Origin: Microbacterium sp. LWH13-1.2
GTDB lineage: Bacteria; Actinomycetota; Actinomycetes; Actinomycetales; Microbacteriaceae
NCBI RefSeq assembly: GCF_038397735.1
Contig: NZ_CP151635.1
Span: forward strand, 1,674,001-1,738,000
DNA length: 64,000 bases
Direction of reading: 5' to 3'
Shown here piece after piece: positions 1-10,000 of the stretch. Both the position numbers and the translations under genes were made by a program. Every line of letters starts with the position of its first letter. Position 1 is the first letter of the stretch. Below the pieces are notes generated by a model. The model saw only the letters and a program-made list of their open reading frames with translations. It did no database searches and was not told the DNA's origin.

Positions 1-313
1 CGACACCGAGCTCGCAGGCGGCCTGCACCGCGAGCTCGTCGCGATCGCCCTTCGCCAGTGCCTGCACGAGGACGAGACGAGGACTGGGCGCGGGCTCTGC
101 CGATCGCTCGGAGACACGGACCTCGACACGGGAGGGCGAGACCTCCTCGGCGACGCCGGTGAGCCACACCCCCGCACCGTCGCCGACGGTCACCGCCTCG
201 CCGACGCGGAGACGGCGGACCACCGCGGCGTGCTTGGCCTCAGCCCCGGTGAGCGACACGAGGCCGCCGACCGCGGCATCCGACGATGATTCGACGAGGA
301 AGTGCAGAGCCAT
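1..313 (-). CDS. rsmE: 16S rRNA m3U1498 methyltransferase RsmE, N-terminal part
   Basis: The minus-strand frame opens with ATG at 313 and runs off the window edge, leaving about 104 N-terminal residues. These include the segment VQALAKGDRDELAVQAACE, which is typical of the junction between the PUA-like RNA-binding domain and the SPOUT methyltransferase domain in RsmE. The enzyme methylates U1498 of 16S rRNA in the assembled 30S subunit. It lies 14 nt after dnaJ on the same strand, the usual actinobacterial order hrcA-dnaJ-rsmE, so it is probably co-transcribed under heat-shock control. The catalytic C-terminal domain lies outside the window. Confidence 0.88.
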   Translation of the reverse strand, partial: MALHFLVESSSDAAVGGLVSLTGAEAKHAAVVRRLRVGEAVTVGDGAGVWLTGVAEEVSPSRVEVRVSERSAEPAPSPRLVLVQALAKGDRDELAVQAACELGV

Positions 314-327
314 GAGCGCCGTCCGGG

Positions 328-1443
328 TCAGTGCGAGCGGAAGCGGTCGCGGAGCTTCGAGAAGAGTCCCTGCTGGAACTGCGCCAGCTGGGGGCCCGGT
401 GCCTTCGTCTTCTTCGCGAAGTCCTCGATGAGCGCCCGCTGCGCGGAATCGAGCTTGGTCGGGGTGACCACCTGGACGCCGACGCGCAGATCGCCGCGCT
501 GGCTGCCCCGCAGCGGAGTGATGCCGCGACCCTTGATCGTCAGGACGTCGCCGGACTGCACGCCGGAGCGGACCTCGAGGTCGACCTCGCCGTCGAGCCC
601 CTGGATCGTAGTCTCGGTGCCGAGGATCGCGTCGGGCATCGAGACCTCCAGCGTCGCCAGCAGGTCATCGCCGTCACGGCTGAACGAAGGATGAGGATTG
701 ACGGTGACCTCGACGTACAGGTCGCCGTTCGGGCCGCCGGCCTTGCCGACCTCGCCGGAACCGGGAAGCTGCAGACGCAGACCCGTCTCGACGCCGGCCG
801 GGATGTCGAGCGAGACGGTGCGACGCGAGCGCACGCGTCCCTGGCCGCCGCAGGTGCCGCACGGGTAGGGGATGGTCGTGCCATAGCCTTCGCAGGTGCC
901 GCACGGCTGGGAGGTGACGACGTTGCCGAGCAGGCTGCGCACCTGGCGCTGCACGTGACCGGACCCTCCGCAGATGTCGCAGGTGACGGGCGACGTGCCC
1001 TCCTGACAGCACGAGCCGTTGCACGTCTCGCACAGGACGGCCGTGTCGACCTCGATGTCGCGGTGCGCACCGAACACGACGTCGCCCAGATCGAGCGTCA
1101 CGCGGACCAGGGCGTCCTGCCCGCGCTCACGGCGAGACCGCGGGCGCGCTCCCCTGCCGCCGCCTTGACCCGCCCCGAAGAAGGTCTCGAAGATGTCACC
1201 GAAACCGCCGAAGCCGCCGAAGTTGCCGGCAGCGCCGTCTCCTCCGCCCATGTCGTAGCGACGACGCGAATCGTCGTCGCTGAGCACGTCGTACGCGTGC
1301 GTCACGAGCTTGAACCGCTCGGCGGCGTCTTCACCCGGGTTCACGTCGGGGTGGAGCTGACGAGCCAGACGTCGGTACGCCTTCTTGATCTCGTCGGTGG
1401 AGGCGTCGCGAGAGACGCCGAGTACCTCGTAGTGGTCTGCCAC
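328..1443 (-). CDS. dnaJ: Chaperone DnaJ (DnaJ2 type)
   Basis: A 371-aa type I J-protein, the co-chaperone that stimulates the DnaK ATPase and delivers unfolded clients. The J domain spans residues 1-65 with HPD at 31-33. A Gly/Phe-rich linker containing [14 protein letters not shown] follows, then four zinc-binding Cys repeats at about 137-202 and the C-terminal client-binding domains. The first Cys repeat reads CETCNGSC instead of the textbook CxxCxGxG; the other three are canonical. The start is GTG at 1443, preceded by AAGGG. It is translated after hrcA, so it belongs to the HrcA/CIRCE operon and is the second DnaJ typical of actinobacteria, not the one in the dnaK operon. Confidence 0.95.
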   Translation of the reverse strand: MADHYEVLGVSRDASTDEIKKAYRRLARQLHPDVNPGEDAAERFKLVTHAYDVLSDDDSRRRYDMGGGDGAAGNFGGFGGFGDIFETFFGAGQGGGRGARPRSRRERGQDALVRVTLDLGDVVFGAHRDIEVDTAVLCETCNGSCCQEGTSPVTCDICGGSGHVQRQVRSLLGNVVTSQPCGTCEGYGTTIPYPCGTCGGQGRVRSRRTVSLDIPAGVETGLRLQLPGSGEVGKAGGPNGDLYVEVTVNPHPSFSRDGDDLLATLEVSMPDAILGTETTIQGLDGEVDLEVRSGVQSGDVLTIKGRGITPLRGSQRGDLRVGVQVVTPTKLDSAQRALIEDFAKKTKAPGPQLAQFQQGLFSKLRDRFRSH

Positions 1444-1482
1444 AATGGCCCTTCTGCGTGTGCTGTTCTCTGGGCGCCCGCG

Positions 1483-2514
1483 TCAGCGGGACGCCTCGTC
1501 TTCATCGAGCATCCGCGAGAGATAGCGGGCGACAGCCCGCGCAGCCGCGAGATTGCTCGGATAGTCCATGCGCGTCGGCCCCATCACGCCGACACGCGCC
1601 GTGCCGCTGGGTGCGGCGTAGTTGCTGGCCACGATCGATGCCTCGCCGAGGCCGAACGAGGCGTTCTCCGTGCCGATGCTGGCTGCAAGGCCATGTGAGT
1701 CCGCCTCCATCTCGCTCATCAGGCGCAGCAGGGTGACCTGCTCTTCGATCGCCTCGAGCAGAGGGTGGATGCTGCCGCGGAAGTCCTGCTCGCGTCGCGC
1801 GAGGGTCGCCGCTCCCGCCATCACCAGGCGCTCCTGACGGAAAGCACCGAGCTCATCGATGATGATCGTCGCGAGTGCCCGCAGCGCGACGTCGCCGGAG
1901 TACTCGTCTGCGGCGAGCAGGTTCTGCAGCCGCTCGGCCGCATCGCTCACCGCTCGCCCAGTGATGAGCGCCGACAGCCGCGCACGGAGGATCGCCATGT
2001 CGGCTTCGTCGACATCGACCGGCAGCGGCGCCATGCGCTGGGAGACCCCGCCCGCATCGGTGACGAGCACGATCAGCAGCCGGTTGGACGACAACGCGAC
2101 GAGTTCGAGATGGGTCAGGTGCGCCCGTGCGAACGACGGGTACTGAGCGAGGGCGACCTGGCCCGTGAGCTGGGTGAGCACGCGGACCGTGCGCACCATC
2201 AGGTCGTCGAGGTCGGAGGGCGCCGTCAGGAACGATTCGATCGCCGTGCGCTGCGCGACCGTGAGCGGGCGCAGCTGCGCGAGGTGGTCGACGAAGACCC
2301 GGTAACCCTTGTCGGTCGGGACTCGACCCGACGATGTGTGCGGCGCGGCGATGAGCTCTTCGTCTTCGAGCAGTGCCATGTCGTTGCGGATCGTCGCGGC
2401 GGAGACACCGAACGAATAGCGGTCGACGATCGATCGACTGCCGACCGGCTCGTGCGTCTCGACGTAGTCCTGCACGATCGCGCGAAGAACCTGGAGGCCT
2501 CTTTCACTGACCAT
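1483..2514 (-). CDS. hrcA: Heat-inducible transcription repressor HrcA
   Basis: A 343-aa winged-helix repressor of class I heat-shock genes. The N-terminal DNA-binding region starts VSERGLQVLRAIVQDYV and contains GSRSIVDRYSFGVSAATIRN; the C-terminal GAF-like dimerization region follows. I start it at ATG 2514 because it has a strong Shine-Dalgarno (GAGGGAGGGAG on the minus strand) and matches the family N-terminus. An upstream in-frame start at 2637 would place CIRCE inside the gene. A perfect CIRCE operator lies 16 nt upstream, so hrcA should repress its own operon with dnaJ and rsmE. Confidence 0.95.
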   Translation of the reverse strand: MVSERGLQVLRAIVQDYVETHEPVGSRSIVDRYSFGVSAATIRNDMALLEDEELIAAPHTSSGRVPTDKGYRVFVDHLAQLRPLTVAQRTAIESFLTAPSDLDDLMVRTVRVLTQLTGQVALAQYPSFARAHLTHLELVALSSNRLLIVLVTDAGGVSQRMAPLPVDVDEADMAILRARLSALITGRAVSDAAERLQNLLAADEYSGDVALRALATIIIDELGAFRQERLVMAGAATLARREQDFRGSIHPLLEAIEEQVTLLRLMSEMEADSHGLAASIGTENASFGLGEASIVASNYAAPSGTARVGVMGPTRMDYPSNLAAARAVARYLSRMLDEDEASR

Positions 2515-2529
2515 CGCAACTCCCTCCCT

Positions 2530-2556
2530 CTGGCACTCACTGGGTACGAGTGCCAA
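2530..2556. promoter_or_regulatory. CIRCE operator of the hrcA-dnaJ operon
   Basis: A perfect inverted repeat TGGCACTC (2531-2538), N9, GAGTGCCA (2548-2555). This matches the actinobacterial CIRCE consensus CTGGCACTC-N9-GAGTGCCAG. It lies directly upstream of hrcA and is the expected binding site for HrcA. Confidence 0.93.
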
Positions 2557-2592
2557 TTCTACCCGCCGATGCGGGTGCCGCGCTGATCCCCC

Positions 2593-2598
2593 TACGAT
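2593..2598 (+). promoter_or_regulatory. -10 box of a leaderless promoter (esterase)
   Basis: TACGAT ends 7 nt before the ATG at 2606, so transcription should begin at or beside the start codon. This argues for 2606 over the in-frame ATG at 2597, which overlaps the -10 box. Confidence 0.55.
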
Positions 2599-2605
2599 GA
2601 CGGGT

Positions 2606-4021
2606 ATGAGTGTCGCGCCGCAGGCCACCGTGTCCACCGGAATCGTGCGGGGCGAAGCGATCGACGGCGTGCGTCGCTACCTCGGCATCCCGTACGCCGC
2701 CGCCCCGTTCGGGCCCAACCGCTTTCGTGCGCCGCAGCCCGCTCCCGCGTGGGAGGGCGTCCGAGACGCCACGGCATTCGGTCCGACGGCTCCTCAGCAT
2801 CCGTACCCCGGCGCGATCGGCGACCTTCTGGGTTCGGTCGAGATCCCGGGAGATGAGATCCTCTCGGTCAACGTCTGGGCGCCTGATGATGCCGCGGGCG
2901 CGCCCGTCGTCCTCTGGATCCATGGCGGTGCGCTCGAGCGGGGAACCGCCGCACTCCCCCTCTACGACGGGGCCGCGTTCGCCCGAGCCGGGATCGTGTT
3001 CGCGTCGATCAACTACCGTCTGGGCTCCGAGGGCTTCTCGGTGCTCGACGGTGCCCCTCGGAATCTCGGCCTGCAGGACGCCGCGGCCGGACTCGCCTGG
3101 GTGCACGGCGAGATCGCCTCGTTCGGCGGCGACCCGTCGCAGATCACGGCCATGGGCGAATCTGCCGGGGGCGCGATCGTCGCCGGCCTGCTCGCGAACC
3201 CCTCGTCGCGCTCGCTGATCGCGCGGGCGATCATCGAATCCGGACCGCTCGAGGCGCAGACCGCGAAGAAGGCGGGCCGCGTCACGGCGCAGCTGGCGAA
3301 GAGGCTCGGCATCAGAGCCGACCGCGCGGGCTTCCTCGACGCGTCTCCTGCGAAGCTGCTCCATGCGCGCAGGCGACAGGCCGCCGGTTCGTCGCCGCTG
3401 GGCGGGGCGCCCGGGTTCCAGTTCGCGGTGGATGCCGATTCGCTTCCGCGGTCGCCGCACGAGGTCCTCGCCGACACCGAGGTCCCGCTTCTCATCGGGA
3501 GCAACACGGACGAGTATCGTCTCTGGTTCCCTCCGGCAGCCCTCGCCGGAATCAGTCCGGCGAAGCTGCTGCTCGCACGGCTCGCCCTGCGGATCCCGAG
3601 GACGGCCGTCGCGGCATATCGTGCGACCTTTCCCGGAGCCTCCACGGGCGAGATCTTCGGCCAGCTCGCCACCGACATCATGCTGCGCGCGCCGCTGACC
3701 CGGCTGGCCCAGTCGCGCATGGCGCCGACCTATGTCTACGAGTTCGCCTGGCAGAGCCGGGTCCGCGATCTGCGTGCTGCCCACGCTCTGGAACTGGGCT
3801 TCGTGTTCGACCGACTCGGCGACCCCGAAGCGCAGCGGCTCGCCGGGACGGACGCGCCGCAGAACCTCGCAGACGAGATGCACTCGGCGTGGATCGCCTT
3901 CATCAAGACAGGTGACCCGGGCTGGCCGCGGTTCGGCCCCGAACGGATGACGCGCCTGTTCGACACCCAGACCTCGACCGTGGCGCAGCGACGCACAGAG
4001 GCACTCGACCTGCTGCCGTAG
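2606..4021 (+). CDS. Type B carboxylesterase / para-nitrobenzyl esterase family
   Basis: A 471-aa alpha/beta hydrolase of the cholinesterase-like family, expected to hydrolyse carboxylic esters in the cytoplasm; the natural substrate is unknown. The family signature GIPYAAAP is near residue 28 and the oxyanion-hole segment is HGGALERG. The nucleophile Ser is about 186 in GESAGG, a candidate acid lies in NTDEYR, and the catalytic His lies in AHALELGFVF, the counterpart of the family HGxEL motif. The length is slightly short for the family. It is monocistronic, points away from hrcA and converges with hemW. The start at 2606 is set by the leaderless -10 box. Confidence 0.88.
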   Translation: MSVAPQATVSTGIVRGEAIDGVRRYLGIPYAAAPFGPNRFRAPQPAPAWEGVRDATAFGPTAPQHPYPGAIGDLLGSVEIPGDEILSVNVWAPDDAAGAPVVLWIHGGALERGTAALPLYDGAAFARAGIVFASINYRLGSEGFSVLDGAPRNLGLQDAAAGLAWVHGEIASFGGDPSQITAMGESAGGAIVAGLLANPSSRSLIARAIIESGPLEAQTAKKAGRVTAQLAKRLGIRADRAGFLDASPAKLLHARRRQAAGSSPLGGAPGFQFAVDADSLPRSPHEVLADTEVPLLIGSNTDEYRLWFPPAALAGISPAKLLLARLALRIPRTAVAAYRATFPGASTGEIFGQLATDIMLRAPLTRLAQSRMAPTYVYEFAWQSRVRDLRAAHALELGFVFDRLGDPEAQRLAGTDAPQNLADEMHSAWIAFIKTGDPGWPRFGPERMTRLFDTQTSTVAQRRTEALDLLP

Positions 4022-4037
4022 CGACCCCGACCCGTGG

Positions 4038-5255
4038 TCAGTCCGTGAGCTCGCGCACCACGGCGTCGGCGAGCAGGCGCCCATGAAGTGTGAGCTGCAC
4101 GCGCCCGCGCACCGCGGCGGCGGGGTCGACGAGGCCGTCCGCGATCAGGCCGGCGACACGCGTGCGCTTGTCCGGCTGCAGGTCGGCGACCGCTATCCCT
4201 TCGCGGATGCGGCTCAGCAGCAGAACACGCTCGAGGGTCCTTGATTCCGCATCGGGACGCTCGGTACCGGCGGCCGGCGACTCCTCGGCGGCGAGACGCT
4301 GCGCATAGGCGGCCGGGTGCTTCACGTTCCACCACCGGAGTCCTGCGACGTGGCTGTGCGCGCCGGGGCCGAAGCCCCACCAGTCGCTCCCGCGCCAGTA
4401 CGCGAGGTTGTGTCGCGAGCGCTGATCCACAGTGCGCGACCAGTTGCTGATCTCGTACCAGTCGAAGCCCGCCGCTGCGAGACGCGCATCGGCGAGCTCG
4501 TACATGTCGGCCTGCAGGTCGTCGTCCGGCGCCGGCACCTCACCTCGGCGGATCTGCCGCGCGAGCTTCGTGCCGTCCTCGATGATCAGCGCATAGGCCG
4601 AGATGTGGTCCGACTCGAGTGCGAGCGCCGCGTCGAGCGACGCCTCCCAGTCAGCCAGCGACTCCCCCGGCGCTCCGTAGATGAGGTCCACGCTGACCGC
4701 CAGGCCTGCGTCCTTCGCGGCGGCGACCGCTGTCGTCACGTTCTCGGGGCGATGGGTGCGGTCGAGAGCGGCGAGCACATGCGGCACTGCCGACTGCATG
4801 CCGATCGAGAGCCTCGTCACACCGGCATCCGCGAGGGTGCGGGCGACCTCGGGCGTCACCGTGTCGGGGTTCGCCTCTACCGTGACCTCGGCGCCGTCGA
4901 CGAGCCCGAACGCCTCGGTCGCCGCACCCAGCATCCGGGCGAGATCCCCAGCGGGCAGAAGCGTCGGGGTGCCTCCGCCGAAGAACACGGTGTCCATCGG
5001 GCGCAGCGCGCCCGCATCCGCGAGAACGTGCTTCGCCAGATCGATCTCGGCGATCAGCGTCGAGGCGTAATCCTCCTGCTTCGCACCGCGAAGCTCGCCG
5101 GACGTGTAGGTGTTGAAGTCGCAGTAGCCGCAGCGCACCCGGCAGAAGGGGACGTGCAGATAGGCCGAGAACGGCACAGCCGGGTCGATCGCGAGATCGG
5201 ACGGAAGGCGTCCGTCAGCCGGTGCCGGATCACCCAGGGGAAGGGGCCCGGCCAT
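4038..5255 (-). CDS. hemW: Radical SAM heme chaperone HemW
   Basis: A 405-aa radical SAM protein once annotated as oxygen-independent coproporphyrinogen III oxidase. The cluster motif CRVRCGYC (CxxxCxxC) near residue 38 binds the SAM [4Fe-4S] cluster. FFGGGTPTLL and the later SIGMQS and GAPGE segments are typical of the HemW barrel. The C-terminal HemN-like accessory domain is present. HemW binds heme and is thought to deliver it to respiratory enzymes. It sits downstream of lepA and a DUF1990 gene on the same strand; lepA-hemW proximity is the usual actinobacterial order, and hrcA normally follows. Confidence 0.92.
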   Translation of the reverse strand: MAGPLPLGDPAPADGRLPSDLAIDPAVPFSAYLHVPFCRVRCGYCDFNTYTSGELRGAKQEDYASTLIAEIDLAKHVLADAGALRPMDTVFFGGGTPTLLPAGDLARMLGAATEAFGLVDGAEVTVEANPDTVTPEVARTLADAGVTRLSIGMQSAVPHVLAALDRTHRPENVTTAVAAAKDAGLAVSVDLIYGAPGESLADWEASLDAALALESDHISAYALIIEDGTKLARQIRRGEVPAPDDDLQADMYELADARLAAAGFDWYEISNWSRTVDQRSRHNLAYWRGSDWWGFGPGAHSHVAGLRWWNVKHPAAYAQRLAAEESPAAGTERPDAESRTLERVLLLSRIREGIAVADLQPDKRTRVAGLIADGLVDPAAAVRGRVQLTLHGRLLADAVVRELTD

Positions 5256-5271
5256 CAGAGAACTACGGCCA

Positions 5272-5925
5272 TCAGACCGGAGTCGCGTAGAGCGGAGAGA
5301 TCGCCCGCAGGTAGCGTGCGAACAGCTCGCGGCGGCGGCGCTTCACGAGCGCGGGAACGACGCGGTACAGCAGGGAGTTGGGCGCATCGAATGCGCGCAC
5401 CGAGAACCACACCTCGTCGTTGTCCTCGCGCCAGTCGATGTCGAAGGATTCCTCACCGCGCACGACGGAGCCGCCGACCGTGCCCAGCACGAACCCGATG
5501 CGGCGCTTCTCCTCGGTGACCGAGATCACGCGGAGTTCGGCATCCGCCCGCATCCCGCTCACACGCCCGTGCAGGCGGAGCGTCATCCCCGGCCCCGCGA
5601 ACGGAGTGCCCTCGGCATCGAAGCGCTGCTCGACGTCGGTCTTGCTCGGGGCGATCGGGTTGCCCTCCGCATCGAAGCTCACTCCGGCGTAGGCGGGGCC
5701 CGGTGCCGGGCGGACATCCTCGACGCTCAGGCCCGAGGCGCGCTGCGCCGTCCAGGTCAGGAGCGATTCACCGGCGGACTGGAAGCGTTCGATGCCGCTG
5801 CCGATCCGCCAGGAGTTCTCCGCCGGGAGGCTGCGCTCCGGCGGGTACTGCATCAGATCGGGCGCGTGGGTCGCACCCACGGCCGCATAGTCCACCGTGT
5901 CGTCTCGGAAAGTCCCGCGCCGCAT
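5272..5925 (-). CDS. DUF1990 family protein
   Basis: A 217-aa protein of the DUF1990 family, which is common in actinobacteria and plants and has no established function. Visible landmarks are the N-terminal YAAVGATHAP segment and a central RIGSGIERFQSAGESLLTW block. Sequences such as GSVVRGEESFDIDWR fit a lipocalin-like beta fold. I see no signal peptide or membrane segment. I start it at ATG 5925 because a TAGGCT box lies 7 nt upstream, which makes it leaderless; a longer start at 5961 would run through that promoter. It lies 16 nt before hemW and is probably co-transcribed with it. Confidence 0.8.
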   Translation of the reverse strand: MRRGTFRDDTVDYAAVGATHAPDLMQYPPERSLPAENSWRIGSGIERFQSAGESLLTWTAQRASGLSVEDVRPAPGPAYAGVSFDAEGNPIAPSKTDVEQRFDAEGTPFAGPGMTLRLHGRVSGMRADAELRVISVTEEKRRIGFVLGTVGGSVVRGEESFDIDWREDNDEVWFSVRAFDAPNSLLYRVVPALVKRRRRELFARYLRAISPLYATPV

Positions 5926-5932
5926 GATTTCC

Positions 5933-5938
5933 AGCCTA
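5933..5938 (-). promoter_or_regulatory. -10 box of a leaderless promoter (DUF1990 gene)
   Basis: TAGGCT on the minus strand ends 7 nt before the ATG at 5925. It fixes the start of the DUF1990 gene and probably also serves hemW downstream. Confidence 0.5.
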
Positions 5939-5996
5939 CTTCCCGTTCCCTGGACGGTCACCCCTCACGCGCCGAGCATGCCCGGCTCGTGGGCTT

Positions 5997-7850
<1,854 letters not shown>

Positions 7851-8090
7851 GTCCCGTCGATTCTACGGTGAGGCGAGGCTTATGCTCGCTTCGGCCGATC
7901 CGGTGATATTCTGCCGAGGTTGCCCGGGAGCCATCCGTGACACCGGATCCCGTGAGCGATAAGACTCCGTCACAGACCACGTGCAGGCGTCGTGTCGCGC
8001 AGATCGGCAGATGGTGATTGACTGTCTTCCCGGCTCAGCGTTGCGTCGGCGGATCCCGCGCGCGCCTGTAGAAGAGAAAGAATCATCACC
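7851..8090. promoter_or_regulatory. Divergent promoter region, lepA / peptide ABC operon
   Basis: A 240-bp gap without a gene. On the minus strand TAGAAT (7860-7865) serves lepA. On the plus strand TATTCT (7907-7912) or TATGCT (7881-7886) could be the -10 of the transporter operon, which would give a leader of roughly 170 nt. A Shine-Dalgarno-like GAAGAGAAAG (8071-8080) precedes the TTG start of the first permease. Confidence 0.4.
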
Positions 8091-9074
8091 TTGATCAAGT
8101 ATCTGTTGCGCCGCCTGTTCGGTTGGGTGCTGATGATCGTCATCGCGACGAACATCACCTACTTCCTCGCGTGGCTCTATCTCGACCCGGAGAACAACTA
8201 CGTCGGGCGGCGTCCTCCACTGTCGGCGGATCAGATCGACAACCTCCTGCGTCCGCGCAACCTGAGCGAGTCGGTACCTCTCATCGAGCGGTGGTGGACG
8301 TGGTTGTCCAACATCCTCTTCCACTGGAACTGGGGTCTCAGCCCCACGGGTGAGTCCGTCAACGAGCAGGTCGCCTACCGCGTCTGGATCAGTGCCGAGC
8401 TCGTGCTCGGTGCGACGATCATCACGACGATCCTCGGCATCGCCCTCGGCGTGTACACCGCTTCGCGGCAGTACAAACTCGCCGACCGTATCGGTCAGGG
8501 CACCAGCATCATCACGATGAACATCCCCACGGTGGTCGCAGGCTTCGCCCTGGTCCTCCTGGCGATCAACTTCAACAACGCCGTCGGCACGACGGTCTTC
8601 TACGTGGTGGGTTCGTCCAGTCAGGGGGTGGAGGGCTTCTTCCCCGTCCTCATAGATGTGCTGCAGCATCTGACGCTCCCCACATTGGGCCTCGTGCTCA
8701 CGGGATATGCGTCCATCCACTTCCTGCAGCGCTCGCTGCTGCTCGACAACATCAAGGCCGACTACGTGCGCACGGCGCGCGCGAAGGGCCTGACCAAGCA
8801 GCAGGCGATCCGCAAGCACGCGCTGCGGACATCGCTGATCCCGGTCACGACGCAGGTCGCCTTCACGATCCCCGCGGTCTTCACCGGCGCGGTGCTCACG
8901 GAGACGATCTTCAACTGGAACGGAATGGGTCGCTACTTCATCCAGACCCTCAACAACAACGACATCCACGGCGTGGTCGCGGTCGCGGCATTCGGCGCCC
9001 TGATGACGGCGATCGGCGCCATCCTCGCGGATATCGCCGTGGTCGTCCTCGATCCGAGAGTGCGGGTGAGCTGA
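8091..9074 (+). CDS. Peptide-type ABC transporter permease (DppB/OppB-like)
   Basis: A 327-aa inner-membrane permease of the dipeptide/oligopeptide importer family. An N-terminal membrane segment (YLLRRLFGWVLMIVIATNIT) is followed by a periplasmic loop and about five further helices. The EAA-like coupling loop ADYVRTARAKGLTKQQAIRKHALR contacts the ATPase. The start is TTG at 8091, chosen because GAAGAGAAAG lies at the right distance upstream and the family N-terminus begins there. It is the first gene of a four-gene operon; its stop overlaps the next ATG by one base. Confidence 0.92.
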   Translation: MIKYLLRRLFGWVLMIVIATNITYFLAWLYLDPENNYVGRRPPLSADQIDNLLRPRNLSESVPLIERWWTWLSNILFHWNWGLSPTGESVNEQVAYRVWISAELVLGATIITTILGIALGVYTASRQYKLADRIGQGTSIITMNIPTVVAGFALVLLAINFNNAVGTTVFYVVGSSSQGVEGFFPVLIDVLQHLTLPTLGLVLTGYASIHFLQRSLLLDNIKADYVRTARAKGLTKQQAIRKHALRTSLIPVTTQVAFTIPAVFTGAVLTETIFNWNGMGRYFIQTLNNNDIHGVVAVAAFGALMTAIGAILADIAVVVLDPRVRVS

Positions 9075-10000
9075 TGGCTCTGGAAAGCATCGGGGTCTCC
9101 CCCGAGATCGCGGAAACGCCCGAACGTCCGAAGAACCGCAAGCGGACCTCCATGCTGACGCTGTACAGGCGTCGCTTCATGCGCAACCGCGGCGCGCTGA
9201 TCGGCGTCGTGATCCTGGCTCTGCTGGTGGTGTTCGCGATCGTCGGGCCTCTCATCGCTCCCTATTCGCACACCGACCTCGACTTCCTCGCGCTGCGCCA
9301 GGCGCCCTCGGCCGAGCACTGGTTCGGGACGAACGGATCGGGCAACGACAACTTCGCCCAGGTGGCCGTCGGACTCCAGCGGTCCATGATGATCGCCGCG
9401 CTCGTCGCGATCGGCACCACGGTCGTATCGGCGCTCGTCGGCGCCACCGCCGCCTATTTCGGCGGCCGATACGAGCGGATCATGCTCGCGATCATCCACT
9501 TCATGATGGTGGTGCCGAACTTCCTGATCCTCGCGATGATCTCGAACGACGCCGGCGGAAACTGGCTCGTCATCTCGCTCGTGATGATCTTCGTCGTCGG
9601 CTGGTTCTTCCCTGCCCGCATCATCTGGACGCTCTCGCTCTCGATCCGCGAGCGCGAGTACGTGCACGCCGCACGGTACGCCGGTCTCTCGGGCATGCGC
9701 ATCGTCATCCGCCACATGCTGCCGAACATCGGTTCGCTGCTCGTGATCAACTTCACGCTCGGCGTCGTCTCGGCCGTGCTCACCGAGACCGCGCTCTCGT
9801 TCCTCGGCTTCGGTGTGAAGCTGCCGGATGTCTCGCTCGGTGCGCTCATCGGGTACGGCTCCAGCACGCTCGTGAGCGCTCCGTGGCTGTTCTACTTCCC
9901 CGCGGCGGCGCTGACGCTGCTCACCGTCTCGATGGCTCTCATCGCCGACGGTCTGCGCGACGCCCTCGATCCGACCTCGGCGGCTGGAGGTCGCGCATGA
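9074..10000 (+). CDS. Peptide-type ABC transporter permease (DppC/OppC-like)
   Basis: A 308-aa second permease that pairs with the upstream one to form the translocation channel. It has the OppC-type cytoplasmic N-terminus, a first helix around GALIGVVILALLVVFAIVG, the segment FGTNGSGNDNF and an EAA-like loop REREYVHAARYAGLSGMRIVIRH. The start ATG overlaps the upstream stop by one base, and its own stop overlaps the ATPase start by 4 bases, so the three genes are translationally coupled. Confidence 0.92.
   Translation: MALESIGVSPEIAETPERPKNRKRTSMLTLYRRRFMRNRGALIGVVILALLVVFAIVGPLIAPYSHTDLDFLALRQAPSAEHWFGTNGSGNDNFAQVAVGLQRSMMIAALVAIGTTVVSALVGATAAYFGGRYERIMLAIIHFMMVVPNFLILAMISNDAGGNWLVISLVMIFVVGWFFPARIIWTLSLSIREREYVHAARYAGLSGMRIVIRHMLPNIGSLLVINFTLGVVSAVLTETALSFLGFGVKLPDVSLGALIGYGSSTLVSAPWLFYFPAAALTLLTVSMALIADGLRDALDPTSAAGGRA

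Noticed and set aside
331..1698. Long antisense frames opposite dnaJ, lepA, leuS, proA and others
   Set aside because: These are typical of high-GC codon bias: no family match, no ribosome-binding site, and each lies opposite a clearly real gene.
7968..7995. CGTCACA upstream of the peptide ABC operon
   Set aside because: At 16 nt the sequence is CGTGT, and no SDR or other ECF41-type target is present. A TATTCT box nearby is a better -10.
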